Source: Whalleya microplaca
Taxonomy: Eukaryota; Ascomycota; Sordariomycetes; Xylariales; Xylariaceae
DNA: 64,000 nt
Direction: 5' to 3'
Assembly (NCBI GenBank): GCA_022497155.1
Contig: MU385716.1
Span: 1,054,001-1,118,000 of the forward strand
Below are positions 20,584 to 33,250 of the stretch, in pieces. The notes under the pieces were generated by a model. That model was given only the letters and a program-made list of their open reading frames with translations. It did not search any database and was not told the DNA's origin. Within the stretch, counting starts at the first letter, position 1; every line of letters starts with the position of its first letter. The position numbers and the translations under genes are program-made.

Positions 20584-22809
20584 ATGACGCTCAGGAGCGC
20601 CGTATGGGCGCTTCCCAGCCTGTTATTCGCGACTTTCGTCATTAGTGCTCCAGCTACTTCTGGAAGCCAATACGTCCTGCAGCCAGGCAGCCCAGGCCCT
20701 GCTAACAACCATGAACACCCTGAACACCACCCTACGTCACGCCGTAAGCTGCAAGGCAGGTTCCTCCATATAACAGGTATGTCACAATATAGTGCAGTGC
20801 AGGACCCGATACAACACAACACAACCCAACCACCATCGATTTTTTTCAAATGCTCAGTCCCAGATATATCATAACGCTAACGTTCTGTACCTTACATAGA
20901 TCTGCACCCCGACGACCACTATAAAGTTCACACCTCGACCGAAGAAGACATTGCATGCCATCGAGGGCATGGTCCAGCTGGTACATATGGCGCGGAAACG
21001 TCTGATTGCGATTCTCCTCTGTCGCTTGTCAATGCGACCTTTGATTGGATTACTGCCAACTTGAAGGACTCAATTGACTTCGTCGTCTGGACCGGCGACT
21101 CTGCCCGCCATGACAGCGACGAGTCGATACCCCGCCATAACCAGGACATTCTCGCCATGAACCGCAGGATCGCAGACGGCGTCGTCAACACATTCTCCGA
21201 CGACCAGGGATTGGTAGTCCCCGTGGTTCCAACGTTCGGTAACAATGATATCTACCCGCACAACACATTGATGCCAGGCCCGAACAACATCCTGAACACC
21301 TACACGGATATCTGGGAGCGCTTCATCCCCGAAGACCAACGACACTCATTCGAATTTGGTGGATGGTTTTACGTCGAGGTCATCCCGGATAAACTCGCCG
21401 TCTTCAGTCTCAACACCATGTACTTCTTTGACCGTAACGCCGGCATCGATGATTGTGTGCAACCTTCTGAGCCTGGGTATAAGCATTTCGAATGGTTGCG
21501 AGTCCAGCTCGGTTTCTTGCGGGAGCGGGGTATGAAAGCGATATTGATGGGACATGTTCCCCCAGCCAGAACTTCCGGCAAGCAATTGTGGGAGGAAACA
21601 TGCTGGCAGAAATATACACTGTGGCTACAGCAGTATCGCGACGTGATCGTTGGGTCCTTGTACGGCCACATGAACATTGATCACTTTCTACTCCAGGATA
21701 CGAAGGATATCGATCTCGCTCTTGTCACGGGTGAGAAAACCGCGGGGCTTGTCAAAACTCGCGAATCCATGGAAGAGAACTTCTCGATAGAATCGAGCAA
21801 GGACTATCTCATGGAGTTGAGAGATGATTGGGCTAAATTGCCAGACCCTGTCCTTCTTGAGCAAGACGTAGAGGAATTGGGCAAAAAGAATAAACATAAG
21901 AAGGGTAAAAACAAGCTTGGCGGTCCGTGGGCCGAGCGGTACCAGTTGACCCTCATCAGTCCCAGTGTTGTCCCAAATTACTTTCCAACTCTACGGGTCT
22001 TCGAGTATAACATTACTGGGCTTGAAGATGCCAAGACATGGGTAGATGGTGTACGCCCCTCGGACACGAGTGATTTGGCTCACTCTGAAAGCGAGTTGCG
22101 CACATTAGAACTACGCGACGAACCCGAACTTGGCATTGAGAAGAAGAAAAAGAAGAAGGGCAAGAAGGGAAAGAAGCCCGAGGACTCCAATCTGCGCATC
22201 CCTGACCCCCCAGCCAAGGGAGCGTCACCGGGTCCGGCCTACCTGCCCCAGTCGTTGACGCTCACCGGGTTCACGCAGTACTATGCCAACCTGACGTATC
22301 TCAACAACGACATCGCGTCGCAGGACGCCGAAGACGAGGTGTCGTCGACGCACTGGAACGCGGGGAAGCACAAGGGCAAGAAACCCAAGCACGAGAAGCC
22401 GCAGCCCAGGGAGTTCGCCTACGAGGTCGAATACAGCACCTTCGACGACAAGATATATCGACTGAAAGACCTGACCGTCAAAAGTTTGCTAGACCTCGCT
22501 CATCGGATCGGGCAGGCTTCATCCGAGGCCAAGGGGCTTACGAGCGAACATGAGTGCGAGGATGATAATGATGAAGAAGATCAGACCAAAGACGTCGAGG
22601 TCGATGACAACGACGAGTCTGACGGAGATGCTGAATCGGATGATGAGCTAGAAATAGAGGGGAAGAAGGGGAAGAAGGGGAAGAAGCACAAAGGCGACAA
22701 GAAGAAAAAGAAAAAGAAGAAGAAGAAGAAGGACAACAAGGTTTGGTTGCATTTTCTCAGGCATGCATTCGTTAGCACCAGGACGAAGGACGAGCTTAAG
22801 GACATATGA
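20584..22809 (+). CDS. PPN1: vacuolar endopolyphosphatase (Ppn1/Phm5 type)
   Basis: Two exons, 20584-20776 and 20900-22809 (intron 123 nt), give 700 residues. A hydrophobic segment at about 7-22 acts as a signal anchor. The calcineurin-like phosphoesterase domain opens with GRFLHITDLHPDDHY (metal-binding Asp and His) and continues with AETSDCDSP, VVWTGDSARHD, FGNNDIYPHN, MGHVPPA and SLYGHMNIDHF, which together are diagnostic of endopolyphosphatase. The enzyme cuts long polyphosphate chains in the vacuole and is a type II vacuolar membrane protein in yeast. Three lysine-rich tracts (about 395-405, 479-490 and 653-680, the last with 11 consecutive Lys) and an acidic stretch (about 620-650) lie outside the catalytic core. 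The C-terminus VWLHFLRHAFV is family-like. It is convergent with the dihydroxylase gene. Confidence 0.95.
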
Positions 22810-23244
22810 TGGAATGAACTTCAACTACGGTTTAGCGGGCTTGGAGTTCGGGTTCAGGGAGCATGAGACGGCGCAGTTGTTTGGAGACTTGGGATTTGGA
22901 GCATCCAGGCAGGCAAGGTCGTCATATTTTTGTACCCTTTTATTATTTTCAGGGGGGTTGGATTACATACACATCGAGCTAGAAGGTATCATCAACGCCG
23001 GCTAGACGCATCATACATAGACTAGGCAGCAAGCATGGTCTGGGTTGGATAGTGGGCATCGAGACAACATTTGAATATAGCATCATCATCATCATCATCA
23101 ACAACAAGTAAACTTAAGAGAACTGTATTCATTCAGTCTTATATGGAGAGAGAAGGTCATGACCATCACTATGGTATCTCATAAAGCCAAGCCCCTTAAG
23201 GCACTCTGAGCAATCAACTATATATACGTAGCTCCGTGACCCAC
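22810..23244. other. 435-bp convergent spacer with CAT microsatellite
   Basis: The spacer holds the 3' UTRs of the polyphosphatase and dihydroxylase genes. Apart from the (CAT)n run nothing else is recognised. Confidence 0.6.
23081..23100. repeat. (CAT)n microsatellite
   Basis: Six to seven CAT units followed directly by three CAA units, in the convergent spacer. Confidence 0.9.
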
Positions 23245-25358
23245 TCAGTCCGAATCGCTCTCAGATGAAGGCGAGAACCCCCTCCACTCCTCCTCGGTAT
23301 CATCGTCCAGGATATTTGCATTCGCATCGCCGTTAGCCTCATCATCATCATCCTCGTCCTCCTCGACCTCGAACGTGCCGCAGATGTCCCACCTGTCGCC
23401 CTTCGCCTTCCGGCTGACGTACTTGACGAACTTGAGCACGCCGCTGTCGCGCAGCACGATGGACATCTTGTTCCAGGCCGCGGCCTGGAAGAACAGGATG
23501 TTGTCGTCGTCGCCGCCGGCCTTGTACACGGCCGCGTCCTCGTTCGCGTCGTCCTCGCCCGCCATGTATACCTCGTGGCCGCCGACGTCCTCGGGGGGCT
23601 CTGCTGCTGCTGCTGCCTCCTCGGGTGTCTTCTTGCCGTTAGATTTACTACCGTTGGCTTTGTCTTTACCGTTGGTGGCTTTGGCCTTCGCCTTACCCTT
23701 GCCCTTGCCATTTCCGTTGGATTGCTGGGCGCTCTCTCCCTCCTCCTCCTCCTCCTCCTCATCATCATCGTCCTCTTGTTGTTCCTCGTCTTCGTCGCCC
23801 CACCCCGTCGTCGGCGTGATGCCCAGGTTCAGCTCCAGCCGCGGCTTGCCCTCGTGGCCCGTCGCGAGCGTGTAGTCCAGGCCGCGCCGGAAGCGCCGCG
23901 CGAGGAAGTCGTGGCTCTCGAGCGTGCAGCCCGTCGCCATCTGCAGCCAGCGGCGGAACTGCGGGCTCGGCAGGAACTCCTCCAGGAGCTCGCGGATGGG
24001 CGAGGCTTCTTCTTCTTCTTTCGCGGCTCGTTTCTTGGCTGCTGCGTCGGCGGCAGCGGCGCGAAGGTAGAGAAAGCGGTGCTTATGGGGCGGCCTCGCG
24101 ACCCGCCAGGGGCCCTTCTCGATCTCGGCGCTGGATTCTGGTAGGGGCGCGCCGCTCTCTTGCGCGCTGACGAAGTCGCGCAGTCTTTGCGCGAATTTCT
24201 TGCCCAGGAGGCTGGGCAGCGTGATGCTGGAGTCCTCGTCGAAGCGCTCGGAGATCTGCTCGAGTGTGTCGGGCGTGAGGTAGGTTGGCGCCATGTACTT
24301 GAGCAGAAACTCTAAATCGGCTTCGTCGAATTCCTCCTGTGATGACGACTGTGGCTTCTCAATCGCGACTGGCTCGGACTGAGGTATGTCGTACTGATCT
24401 GGGTTCCCTTGCAACTGCATAAGGCCGCTATTCTTCGCCTGCCTCTCCTCAGCCCCTTCCTCGTAGCCGTCTTCGCCAATCTGGGGGATGTGAAACCAGC
24501 CGCTGATGGCCATGCGCACTCTGCCTCCGTCCTTCTCGAGTTGTTTCTTCGTTTCGGCATGGTACACCTCTTCGACGTCGTGGAAACTCTCGCCGGGCTG
24601 GACGGCGAAGAAGCTCAATTGGTTCCACGCCGGCGGGATAATCTTCGAAACGTCCGGCGCGGGAGTTCTCGCTACTTGCCCGTCCTTGCCTTCAAGTGTG
24701 CGCACGGGGAATAACCTTAGCGCACCGCCCCATTCCGCCTTCCAAGGGGTGTCCGGGTCTGTCAGGTACAGAATATAGCTGATCTTGCGGCTACCGATGA
24801 CGTCGTCGTGGCATAGAAGGAAGCACCCGGGGGTATAGACATTGATGGCCATATCCGTCTTCCTGCCGCTCAAGGGTCCACATTCGGTGATATGCGCAAC
24901 ATAGTCTCGGAAGGACTGGGAGTAGATGGCGTCTCTGAGAGCGAGCAAGGACGGTAACTTAGACAGAGCCTCGTCGTCCAGACCGTCGAGATTGGCCAGG
25001 TCGCCGGATTGGTGGATCTTGTAGATATCTGTCTCCTTGGGAGTGAAGATGACATTGTCCTTGATCTCCTCTCGAACGTTTCGGAGCAGCTTGTCGTCGA
25101 TCAGCTCGTGGATGACGCTGTGCTTATAGGGCGCCGACTTTGCATAGCCCTGTATGTATTCTTCCAAGACCTTCTTGTCAAAGAGTCCCTTCCTGAACCT
25201 CTTCTTTGCATCTTCATCAGTCAACGCTGTGGGGGCGGTCAGTCCTATGTACAAAATTTTATAAAATCGTACGATAGTCGACTGGCCGACTTACAAGTCT
25301 TAGATTTCTTCTTGGACGGTTTCTGGTCTACAGCTTGCGACTGGGCTTTGCGCTTCAT
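23245..25358 (-). CDS. prolyl 3,4-dihydroxylase of the Tpa1/Ofd1 family
   Basis: Exon 1 (25358-25295) encodes a Lys-rich head (MKRKAQ to SKKKSKT) that looks like a nuclear localisation signal. Exon 2 runs 25226-23245. The 68-nt intron ends CCCACAG, and the total is 681 residues. The N-terminal 2-oxoglutarate/Fe(II) dioxygenase domain shows the iron ligands His161 and Asp163 (LLCHDDVIGSR) and His237 (GESFHDVEEV), then the oxoglutarate-binding GGRVRMAISGW. The second half is the non-catalytic Ofd1 C-terminal domain, with SPQFRRWLQMATGC and the late FLARRFRRGLDYTLATGH. It is interrupted by a long Glu/Asp run and a Gly/Lys/Asn-rich linker. Tpa1/Ofd1 enzymes hydroxylate a proline of ribosomal protein uS12 and affect translation termination; in fission yeast Ofd1 also controls Sre1 turnover under low oxygen. 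Confidence 0.93.
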
Positions 25359-26898
25359 GTTGAGCGATCAATTGGGGTCGTACAGAAGGATTTGAGCTAA
25401 TTGGAGGTTTAGGAAGAGAATTCAAAGTTCAGGAGTGCAAGTCAGTGGTTTCCAACATATAAACATGGCGATTCTTTTTCTGGTGGGCTGATCACCTTTC
25501 TAAATTATTTCCAATCATGAGAAGATGCGGCAGAAAAGAGGCATGCTTTTGCGCTTGTTGGCTTGTTAAGCTTGTGTGATCCTCACCGCCTGACCCACGG
25601 GAGCCATTTTGAGATCCACCAGTGACAGGCTGGGTTAGTCTACATGGAGTATAGTCTAAGACAGTCCACACAGGCACCAAAAATGCCCCTCCCTACGTTA
25701 TCGTATCCATCCGTCTCTGTCACCTATTATTCTCACATCTTCCAGCTCCGATGGATCGATGAGACCACCGCAAAATTGCAGTTTCCTATGTAACGGCATA
25801 ACAGTTCAGGCGCCCATCAACCCGGCCTGCAGATGGTTGTCTCTCTTCACTGGGCACAAAGCGGATGCGCTAGCCGTCTATAGATTATGCACTATGCAAT
25901 CCCCCCCTTTTCATAGACACCCTCTTGTAGGACCGCGCTGATGGTTAACGGGGAACATATCAATGGTTTTCTCTGATTGGAGCTCTTACGACCAGGTAAT
26001 GGCTTTACTAAGATTTCGCGCGCCTACCTAGGGATGGAGTCGCCGAAAGGCCTCGCATAGACGCCTTCTGTTCTACCTATATAGGTACACCAGCAAGTAG
26101 GGTATAGTAGAAGAGGTTTGACACATGCACCATTCCGTCTTTGCCTGCTTTTCATACACCTCTCCATTACTTCTCTCCCCTCCCCCAACGTCAACTTAGA
26201 CGATGCATGAGATCTGTAAGGGTGTCTTGAAGCAACAACGCTGAGTGGCGTCGGGTACCCTTTGCCGCTGCACGCCAGTCTCGAAATCCAACCCCATGAC
26301 AATCATAGCTGGGTAATAAACCACTGAAAGAGAGATCTATTTGTGTTCGATATCAGCTGATCCCTGCTTTTTGGATCACTCAGAAACACTAAGCATACAC
26401 AAAGACAGTGTCTCGTTGATGATGTAGGTTGTATGCCGTTAGATGGTGCCTTATGCTCTACAGATGGTGTAGTTCCCGTCCTTACTTAGTGGTCTAAGTC
26501 TTAGTTAATCTGAGCCGCCTTTTCCCTAGTCCCTTCATGCCGAGTCGTTGAAGGATACAACGGTTAGCGGCTTTATCACCTGAACGTGTAGCATTATTGG
26601 AGTGAAATCTGTATATTCCTGCGAGAAATCCACACTAGGATATGCGTCTAATGCACCTTGAGCCCCGCAATCAACCGCTCCGGAAAGGAAGGTCTTGTGA
26701 GAAGTTAGTATAGCTTGAGAGGTAGCTAGCTGCCTTACGTTGATGTTGGACAGCCAGAAGAAGTATCTACTTCCTGTTTAAACAAAGCCTATCTTATTCT
26801 CTGCTTGAAACTAGACCGGCTCCTGTTTGCAAGCCACTGGAATTCGTTCTGGACTTATACCATCACCCATAAAAGAGCTTTATATCAACTTCTTGAAG
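25359..26898. other. divergent intergenic region, nothing recognised
   Basis: About 1.5 kb carrying the promoters of the dihydroxylase and the PLP enzyme. The short open frames (25759-25941, 26024-26302) have no recognisable content. Confidence 0.55.
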
Positions 26899-28437
26899 AT
26901 GACCAACTTCGATGTCTTAGCCGCGCGCTCCAACTTCCCCGCTTTGCAGCAAGACCAGATCTTCTTCGATAACGCCGGCGGTAGCCAAACATTAGGTACC
27001 GTTATTGAATCGTGAGCATACTTGTTATTTCGAAGAAAAGGGGGGGTTGGTCTAATATAGACCTTTGTCAGCATCCGTGATTACCTATCCAAGACAAACG
27101 TCCAGCTAGGGGCAACATACAAAACTGGCAAGATCGTAAGCAACATGTAAAGTCATTTCTTGCCCTTTTTACCCAGATTCATGGGCAAGTCTCCTTAGCC
27201 GGGTATCTTCAGGGGTTAAGGACTCCTAGACTAGTGTCTAAAAGCTAAAATAACGAGTATGGGTATATAAATATTAATTGTAGATGATATAGTCGACTTC
27301 TCGATACGGAGATGGAATCGCAGCTGGAGCCCGATATACCAATGCCCAAACGGACGAGATAGGCAAGCCCATAACTAAAGGCATGGCCTTGAATACATAT
27401 CATAGTCTAATAGCAAAACAGTATTTGGGCCTTCCACCACTCAGCTATTCCGCAACCTATCATACACCCTAGAGTTCAAGGAGGGAGACGAGATCATCGT
27501 GTCCTCGATCGACCACGAGGCCGACATCGCCCCGTGGGTCGACCTTGCTCATCGCCAGAAACTGACCCTAAAGTGGTGGACGCCAGCACCATCGACGAAC
27601 CCAAAGCTACTAGTGGAAGACCTCCAGGGGCTACTATCCCCCCGAACGCGGCTAGTGACTTGCACGCACGCGAGCAACATCCTCGGCACGATCACCGACA
27701 TCCCAGCCGTCGCGGCAGCCGTGCACGGCGTGCCGGGGGCCCTGCTCTGCGTCGACGCGGTGGCGTACGCGCCGCACCGCGCGCTCGACGTCAAGGCGCT
27801 CGGCGTCGACTTCTACTCCTTCTCGTGGTACAAGGTGTACGGGCCGCACATCTCCATGCTGTACGCGAGCCGCGAGGCACAGAAGCAGCACATGCGCTCG
27901 CTGGGGCACTTCTTCAACCCCTCCGAGACGCTGGAGAACAAGATCGGGCTGGCAGGTGCGAACTACGAGCTCGTGCAGAGCATCCCCGCTGTGGCTAACT
28001 ATCTAGGCGGCGGCACGCCGGACGCCTGGGGCGGCTTTGAGGCCCATGAGGCTGAGCTGCAGTCGACTTTGCTGGAGTATCTCAAGTCGAGGTCGGATGT
28101 CACCGTGTACGGCGAGACGAACCCGGATACGAAGCTTCGGGTCTGTACTATCAGCTTCACGGTGGACGGGTGGGATTCCCGAGACGTGGTTGAGACTGTG
28201 GAGAAAGACACGAACCTCGGTTTCCGCTGGGGAGCGTTTTATTCCAACAGGCTGGTGAACCAGCTGCTGGGACTTGGTCCAACTGGCGTGGTTAGGGTTA
28301 GCATGCTTCATTACAACACCTGTAAGTCACGCCCTTTTTTCCCACCTTGTCATTTCAAGGAGCTGATGATTTGGCTAGTGGAAGAGGTTAAGACATTCAT
28401 CGAAGCCTTTGATAAGGTGATCGGGAAGAAGACATAG
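26899..28437 (+). CDS. class V PLP aminotransferase, cysteine-desulfurase-like
   Basis: Five exons: 26899-27011, 27072-27135, 27293-27362, 27422-28321 and 28379-28437, in total 401 residues. The third intron (27363-27421, 59 nt) uses a GC donor (TAG|GCAAGC) and a normal CAG acceptor; no GT donor nearby keeps the frame. The protein opens with FPALQQDQIFFDNAGGSQT, has the cofactor-contact block VFGPSTTQLFRNLS, the Asp in LLCVDAVAYAPH (about 194) and the Schiff-base lysine in SFSWYKVYGPH (Lys220). The layout fits the cysteine-desulfurase-like/isopenicillin-N-epimerase-like branch of fold-type I enzymes. No active-site cysteine loop typical of true NifS/IscS is evident, so desulfurase activity is not established. 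The neighbours give no pathway clue. The 3' end faces the epimerase gene. Confidence 0.88.
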
Positions 28438-28756
28438 GAAGTTAGAGGGATATCTGCCCAGGCTTGTAGTCAAGGTGCTAGGGCTCAATATCTGTCGTAT
28501 ATTCAAGGTTTATATCAAGGCTATCTATAGAATATGTAGTCAAATATTACTTCGATATCGACTTATTCTTTCCGCCAACATGAAAGGCTCAGGCAGCCGA
28601 AGCAAAAGACATCTAGGAGTAACTGGGGATGAAGCATTTACACTAACATCACTCGAGAACTCAGCGCCAGTCTCCCGTCCTAATATTCAGTGTTTTTGAA
28701 GACAATTACCGCATTTCGTAAGCCTTCTGCACAAATAGTACCTCCCTACCTACACC
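28438..28756. other. 319-bp convergent spacer
   Basis: Contains only the 3' UTRs of the PLP enzyme and the epimerase as far as can be seen. Confidence 0.6.
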
Positions 28757-29901
28757 TTACAACCTCCCCGATTTCTGGTTGACCGTATCTCTCAACACCG
28801 AGATGACCTGTGCGGGGTCCTGGGCCCCGAACACGGCGCTGCCGGCCACGATGACATTCGCGCCCGCGTCCGCCGCCTGGCCGATCGTCGCGGGGCCCAG
28901 CCCGCCATCCACCTCGATATTCAGCTCCGGGTACTTCTCTCGCAGCGCCTGCACCTTGGGCAGTTCCGAGGCCATGAACTTCTGGCCTCCGAACCCCGGC
29001 TCGACCGTCATGATCAGGACCATCTGTGATGTGGCTCGTTAGTCTTCTCATATGGTGTGTTGATCATGAATTGGAGAGAGGGGGAGGGAAGGGGAGGGAA
29101 GGGGGAAAAAGAGTAAAAACAAGAACATACGTCCGGTCTCTCCTTCTCATCGGCGCTCTCCAGTATATCCGTCAGCACCTCGACGCCCGTCATGGGCTTC
29201 AGCGCGATTCCGGCCAGCAGGCCCAGGTCGTGGATATAACGTATCAGCTCCTTGGGGCTCGTCTTAGCGTCGGTCTTCGCCTCGGGGCTCTCGGCGGCGC
29301 TCGAGAAGGCGGCCTCGTAGTGGAAGCAGTAGAGGTCGCAGCCGGCCTTCTGAAACTCCCTGACCCATTTCTTGGGCTACTCTCCCCGATATTAGCCAAT
29401 CTTCCTGCATGATTATGGTATGGTATAGTACAGTACAGCACTCAAACGCAGATGCTAGATACGCTACCAGGACTGGGGAAAAGGGGAGGGTGGATAGGTA
29501 GCGGGAGCGGGAACGGGAACAGGAACGGGAATCGAGGGGAAGCGTACCTCGGCGATCATCATGTGGCAGTCGAAGGTCCCGCGCCCATACTTCCCGGTGG
29601 GCTTGTCGACGTGCTTCCGCACCTTGGCGACGACCGGCGCGCCGAAGGTGATGTTGGGCACGAAGTGGCCGTCCCTGGTGGTTTATGCAATGTCAGCCCC
29701 GAGTCCTCTCCCTTATACACGACTCCATATAGATTTTCTAGGGGCTAGGAAGGGTTCTAAAAACAAAAGTGCGCGAGTATCGTACATAATATCGACATGA
29801 AGCCAGTCGGCTCCCTGCTCCATCGTCCGGACGCAGTCCGCGCCCAGCTGCGCGAAATCCGCCGACAGGATCGAGGGCGCTATGATAGCCTTCGGTGCCA
29901 T
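28757..29901 (-). CDS. RPE1: ribulose-phosphate 3-epimerase
   Basis: Four exons: 29901-29786, 29674-29548, 29376-29131 and 29023-28757, giving 251 residues, the usual length. All junctions are GT-AG. The TIM-barrel enzyme interconverts ribulose-5-phosphate and xylulose-5-phosphate in the non-oxidative pentose phosphate pathway in the cytosol. Diagnostic pieces are [13 protein letters not shown], the metal and catalytic HVDIMDGHFVPN (His35, Asp37, Asp40), [25 protein letters not shown] and the phosphate-binding EVDGGLGP. Identification is secure. Confidence 0.96.
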
Positions 29902-30428
29902 TGCTGCCTCTTCTTTCTTTTCCGTATATGAAATTGGCTTCTTTACAAATCGAAGTATAGCAAGCTTTCAAGGGCAGAGTTGCATATAAGAACGGAACAT
30001 ATGTCGCAGAGTAAAGATGGCGGGGCAGTAGGAAAAGATCGTCATATGCTTGTGGTGGGGGTGGGGCAGAGCATCGCCAAATCGCTTCACAGATCGATAG
30101 AATAAGCAACAATTGATCACACCATTTTACTACGTACGAGCATGTTGCATGTCTAAACCTCGTTTAAACGAGAACTTCACAGTGTTGATATGGTATGTTA
30201 CGGTTAGTACATGACGATACACATATAATAGTGGATGATAAATAGACTCTTATTCGTCTAGAGCCCATCAGCTCCAATAGTTTATAATGACTGCCTATTA
30301 CTCCCCCTTTTCCGGACTTGGACTTTTTTCTGTCCGTACCTAGGTCAAAGTGTACAGGCTATGCTTCCTCAGGATTGAAAGAGAGCAGACCTCCGAAGAT
30401 TCCTCAATACGCATCATGCCGCCACTAT
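29902..30428. other. 527-bp tandem spacer
   Basis: Upstream of the epimerase and downstream of the eIF3d gene, both on the minus strand. It presumably holds the epimerase promoter and the eIF3d 3' UTR. No further gene is seen. Confidence 0.6.
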
Positions 30429-32268
30429 TTACTCATCCGCCTCCTCCGCCTCAGGGATGGTCTCGTTCTCGGCCTCCTCGTCGAAACTACTGGCAGGGAC
30501 CTCGTATAGACGTAATATGGACTTGTTCGGGTCCTTGACGAGCACGAACTTGCCATCCTCTCGCTTGAGACACATGTCGGCAATGGTACGAACGATACCC
30601 CAGCCGTTCGAGAGGGACAGGTTCATCTGGTTGGCGAAATCCTTGGGCTTCCAGCCTATAACGCCCAGAATGACATGCTTGTCGTTCGTCTTCGGGTTAG
30701 CACGAGACACGAATCTAAGAGAGAGGTTAGTTAATATTACTAGAGGTGGGGGAGATCAGGTGTTACTGACCCAAGCTTCATGATATCTGCCTTGGATAAG
30801 ATGCTCTGCACCGTCCATCGAGCGAGCTTAACGCTGTTGTTCTTCATCTCTGTTGCAACGACAGCACCGCGCTGACTGACCAACTTCGTTCTCCAGTCCA
30901 AAGCACCACCACTGCCTTGTGCCTTGTTGTCGAACTCATTGAGCGCCTTGACCGTCAGGTATTGGTCCTCGCCACTTATGGCGTTCTTCTGGACGGCGTC
31001 CAGTTCCGTTCGGACAACCAGATACATCGGGTCCTCTTCACTCGTCGAAAGGTCAAACCGGCGGTACTTGTAAGCTTTGCTCGCAGGAGGCTCGGTCTCT
31101 TCCGACGCATTGTAGAAGGGGTTCTCGTGAGCCATCTCGACTTTCTGGGACTCGTTCTCCAGGACAACTTGGTTGGCGAAGTTGTGGTTGATGTAAGTCG
31201 CCTCCTCCGCTAGTGCGTTGGGGTGATTGATGCCTTCCTTGTTGCCATCAGTGACTTCTAGCGGTGCATCGGCAGCGTTCTCGTTCACGGTCACCATGTC
31301 GAGCGTGGCGCTATCACGCTTGTCAAGGAAGATCTTGTTGCCTTGTCTAACAATGACCATATCCCAGGGGTAGACCGAGCGAGTCGAGCACATGAGCATA
31401 GACAAGATGCTGTCGGTAGCGAAGATAGTCGCCTCGTCCTTCTCGGCAAGTTCTTGGATGACAGGGTCAGACGAGGTTGTGACATTATAAGCGGCACGGT
31501 CCATAACCGTTAGCTTTCTCTCGGTCGCCTTCACAGGTTGTTTGTCGAAGGATCGGTCGTAGTAGTAGAGGAAACCGTAGCTGTCGAGGTCTTCTCCGTC
31601 ATCACCGTCAAGATTCAACTTGGCCAGTCTGTTGAAATCGATCTCCTCAAGTAACTGCCAGTCGGGTTTGATGTTGATCGAGGCATCGCGGTTTCGAGTC
31701 GGCTTGTCGTAGTCCTTCCATCCGCCACGACGGCCACGAGGCGCATTATTTCGACCACCGCGGTTGTCGTATCCATAGCCCTGCTGGCCACCCCGACCAA
31801 GTCTCTGAGGCTGACCCCTCCCACCTCGCTGGTCCTGTCGGGCACCTCGCTGCCCACGGCCTCGTGTGAAAACGGCGCCGCGACCGTATCTCGTCTTGGT
31901 AGTTTCTCTGCTGACAACGGAGAATGTGTTCTCGTCCTCGGCCACCGGGGCGGCGAAAAGTGCGGCACTTCCAGCACCGTAAATTTGTTGGTCTATATCA
32001 GGCAAAAATTAGTACCGAGAGCCTCACAATCGGAGCCAAGGAGAGTGGCCATACCCCTATAGTTGCGGTTATACTGCTGTCTACCGCCTCGACCATCTCT
32101 GCCATCTTTGCTGTCGGAGCCCCAGTCGGCCATGCGGCCTAGCTTGTCGCCCTTGGAGAAGGGCGCATAGGGCACACCATTGAGAGTCGTCTCGGTCACA
32201 GGCGGAGGGCCCCATCCGTCTCCTTCGGGCAGGGCCGCAATGAGGTCGGCTAGCGATTTGGTCGCCAT
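30429..32268 (-). CDS. eukaryotic translation initiation factor 3 subunit d
   Basis: Three exons: 32268-32055, 31992-30771 and 30714-30429, giving 573 residues, typical for fungal eIF3d (Moe1-like). The introns are 62 and 56 nt with GTATGG and GTCAGT donors. The N-terminus has DGWGPPPV and [16 protein letters not shown], followed by an Arg/Gly-rich segment at about 106-162 ([17 protein letters not shown] and others), a likely RNA-binding linker. The core domain shows [50 protein letters not shown] and [16 protein letters not shown], characteristic of the eIF3d cap-binding fold. The C-terminus is acidic ([15 protein letters not shown]). It acts in the eIF3 complex on the 40S ribosome in start-site selection and can bind 5' caps in other eukaryotes. 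Confidence 0.96.
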
Positions 32269-33250
32269 AGTGGATGAAATAGAGCAATAATGGCTGTCCG
32301 TAAGTCACTATTTACTCTAACAGGATTTGGCTGTTGAAAGGTACCTCGATGCAGTCTTCGCAGTTGGGTGAGACGAATTTTAGTGAATATCCGATATTTT
32401 ACACGTTTGGTGGGGTGTGGGGCAATCGCAACCCGCCAGCCCGCCAGCCCGCCTGCCCATCAGACCCAGCTGCGATTGCAGTACAGACACAGTCTATAGT
32501 GTTATATACACCGTACCAAATATACTGTATTGTCTATGTGTAATGAACATGATGAATAAGTTATCTATGACAAAATGGACTTTCTATCATAACCTGAGAT
32601 ACATGTATCCTCCTGTATCTCGGTGTACGTTAGATCATATTGATTTTCTTTCGAGACCTAGCTGTAAGGTGTTGTTGGGCTGATACCATATGCCTCGTTT
32701 CCTTCTGGGATCTCATAGTATGTAGGATGCAGCATCATACTGCCAACGGATAATCGTTAGACTCCCTGTAGGCTCATAACCTTGGAATATAATAGCTTCA
32801 CTATCTAGTATATTTCCGAGGCAACATATGTACTACTAAGTAGCCACGTAAGATCGTCCACGAGTCCTCTACCCTCGGTGGTCACACTGAGCCTTGATCA
32901 AATTGCCCTCGATATATGTACTCTCATATGCCCGTGTTCAACAACACTGGTGAGTGCTTAGCAGTATACATGTATTGCACACCTATAAACCCATATATAG
33001 TATGGCTTTAAATATTTTCATATGAATCTAAACATTTAATACATCCCAGCAATCGACTATAGCCAATAGCATTAGTTCCACTATACATCTGGTCGCTTGA
33101 AAAGTATGTATGTAATAGGGCCTCGTCATCTGTGTGACGCGCTTGCGGATGCGCCCCCAACTCCATTATCATCAACTTCATTATAACATAAATATAACGT
33201 AAAACACAATATGAATATCCTTACCCAACCCCAGTGATTTGAACTATGGC
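32269..33250. other. intergenic region, AT-rich, nothing recognised
   Basis: About 980 bp between the eIF3d start and the bZIP gene stop. It is AT-rich with TATA-like words but no supportable gene. Confidence 0.6.

Noticed and set aside
23214..24144. Long open frames overlapping the dihydroxylase on both strands
   Set aside because: They arise from Glu/Asp/Lys repeat codons read in other frames, and the dihydroxylase frame is supported by catalytic motifs.
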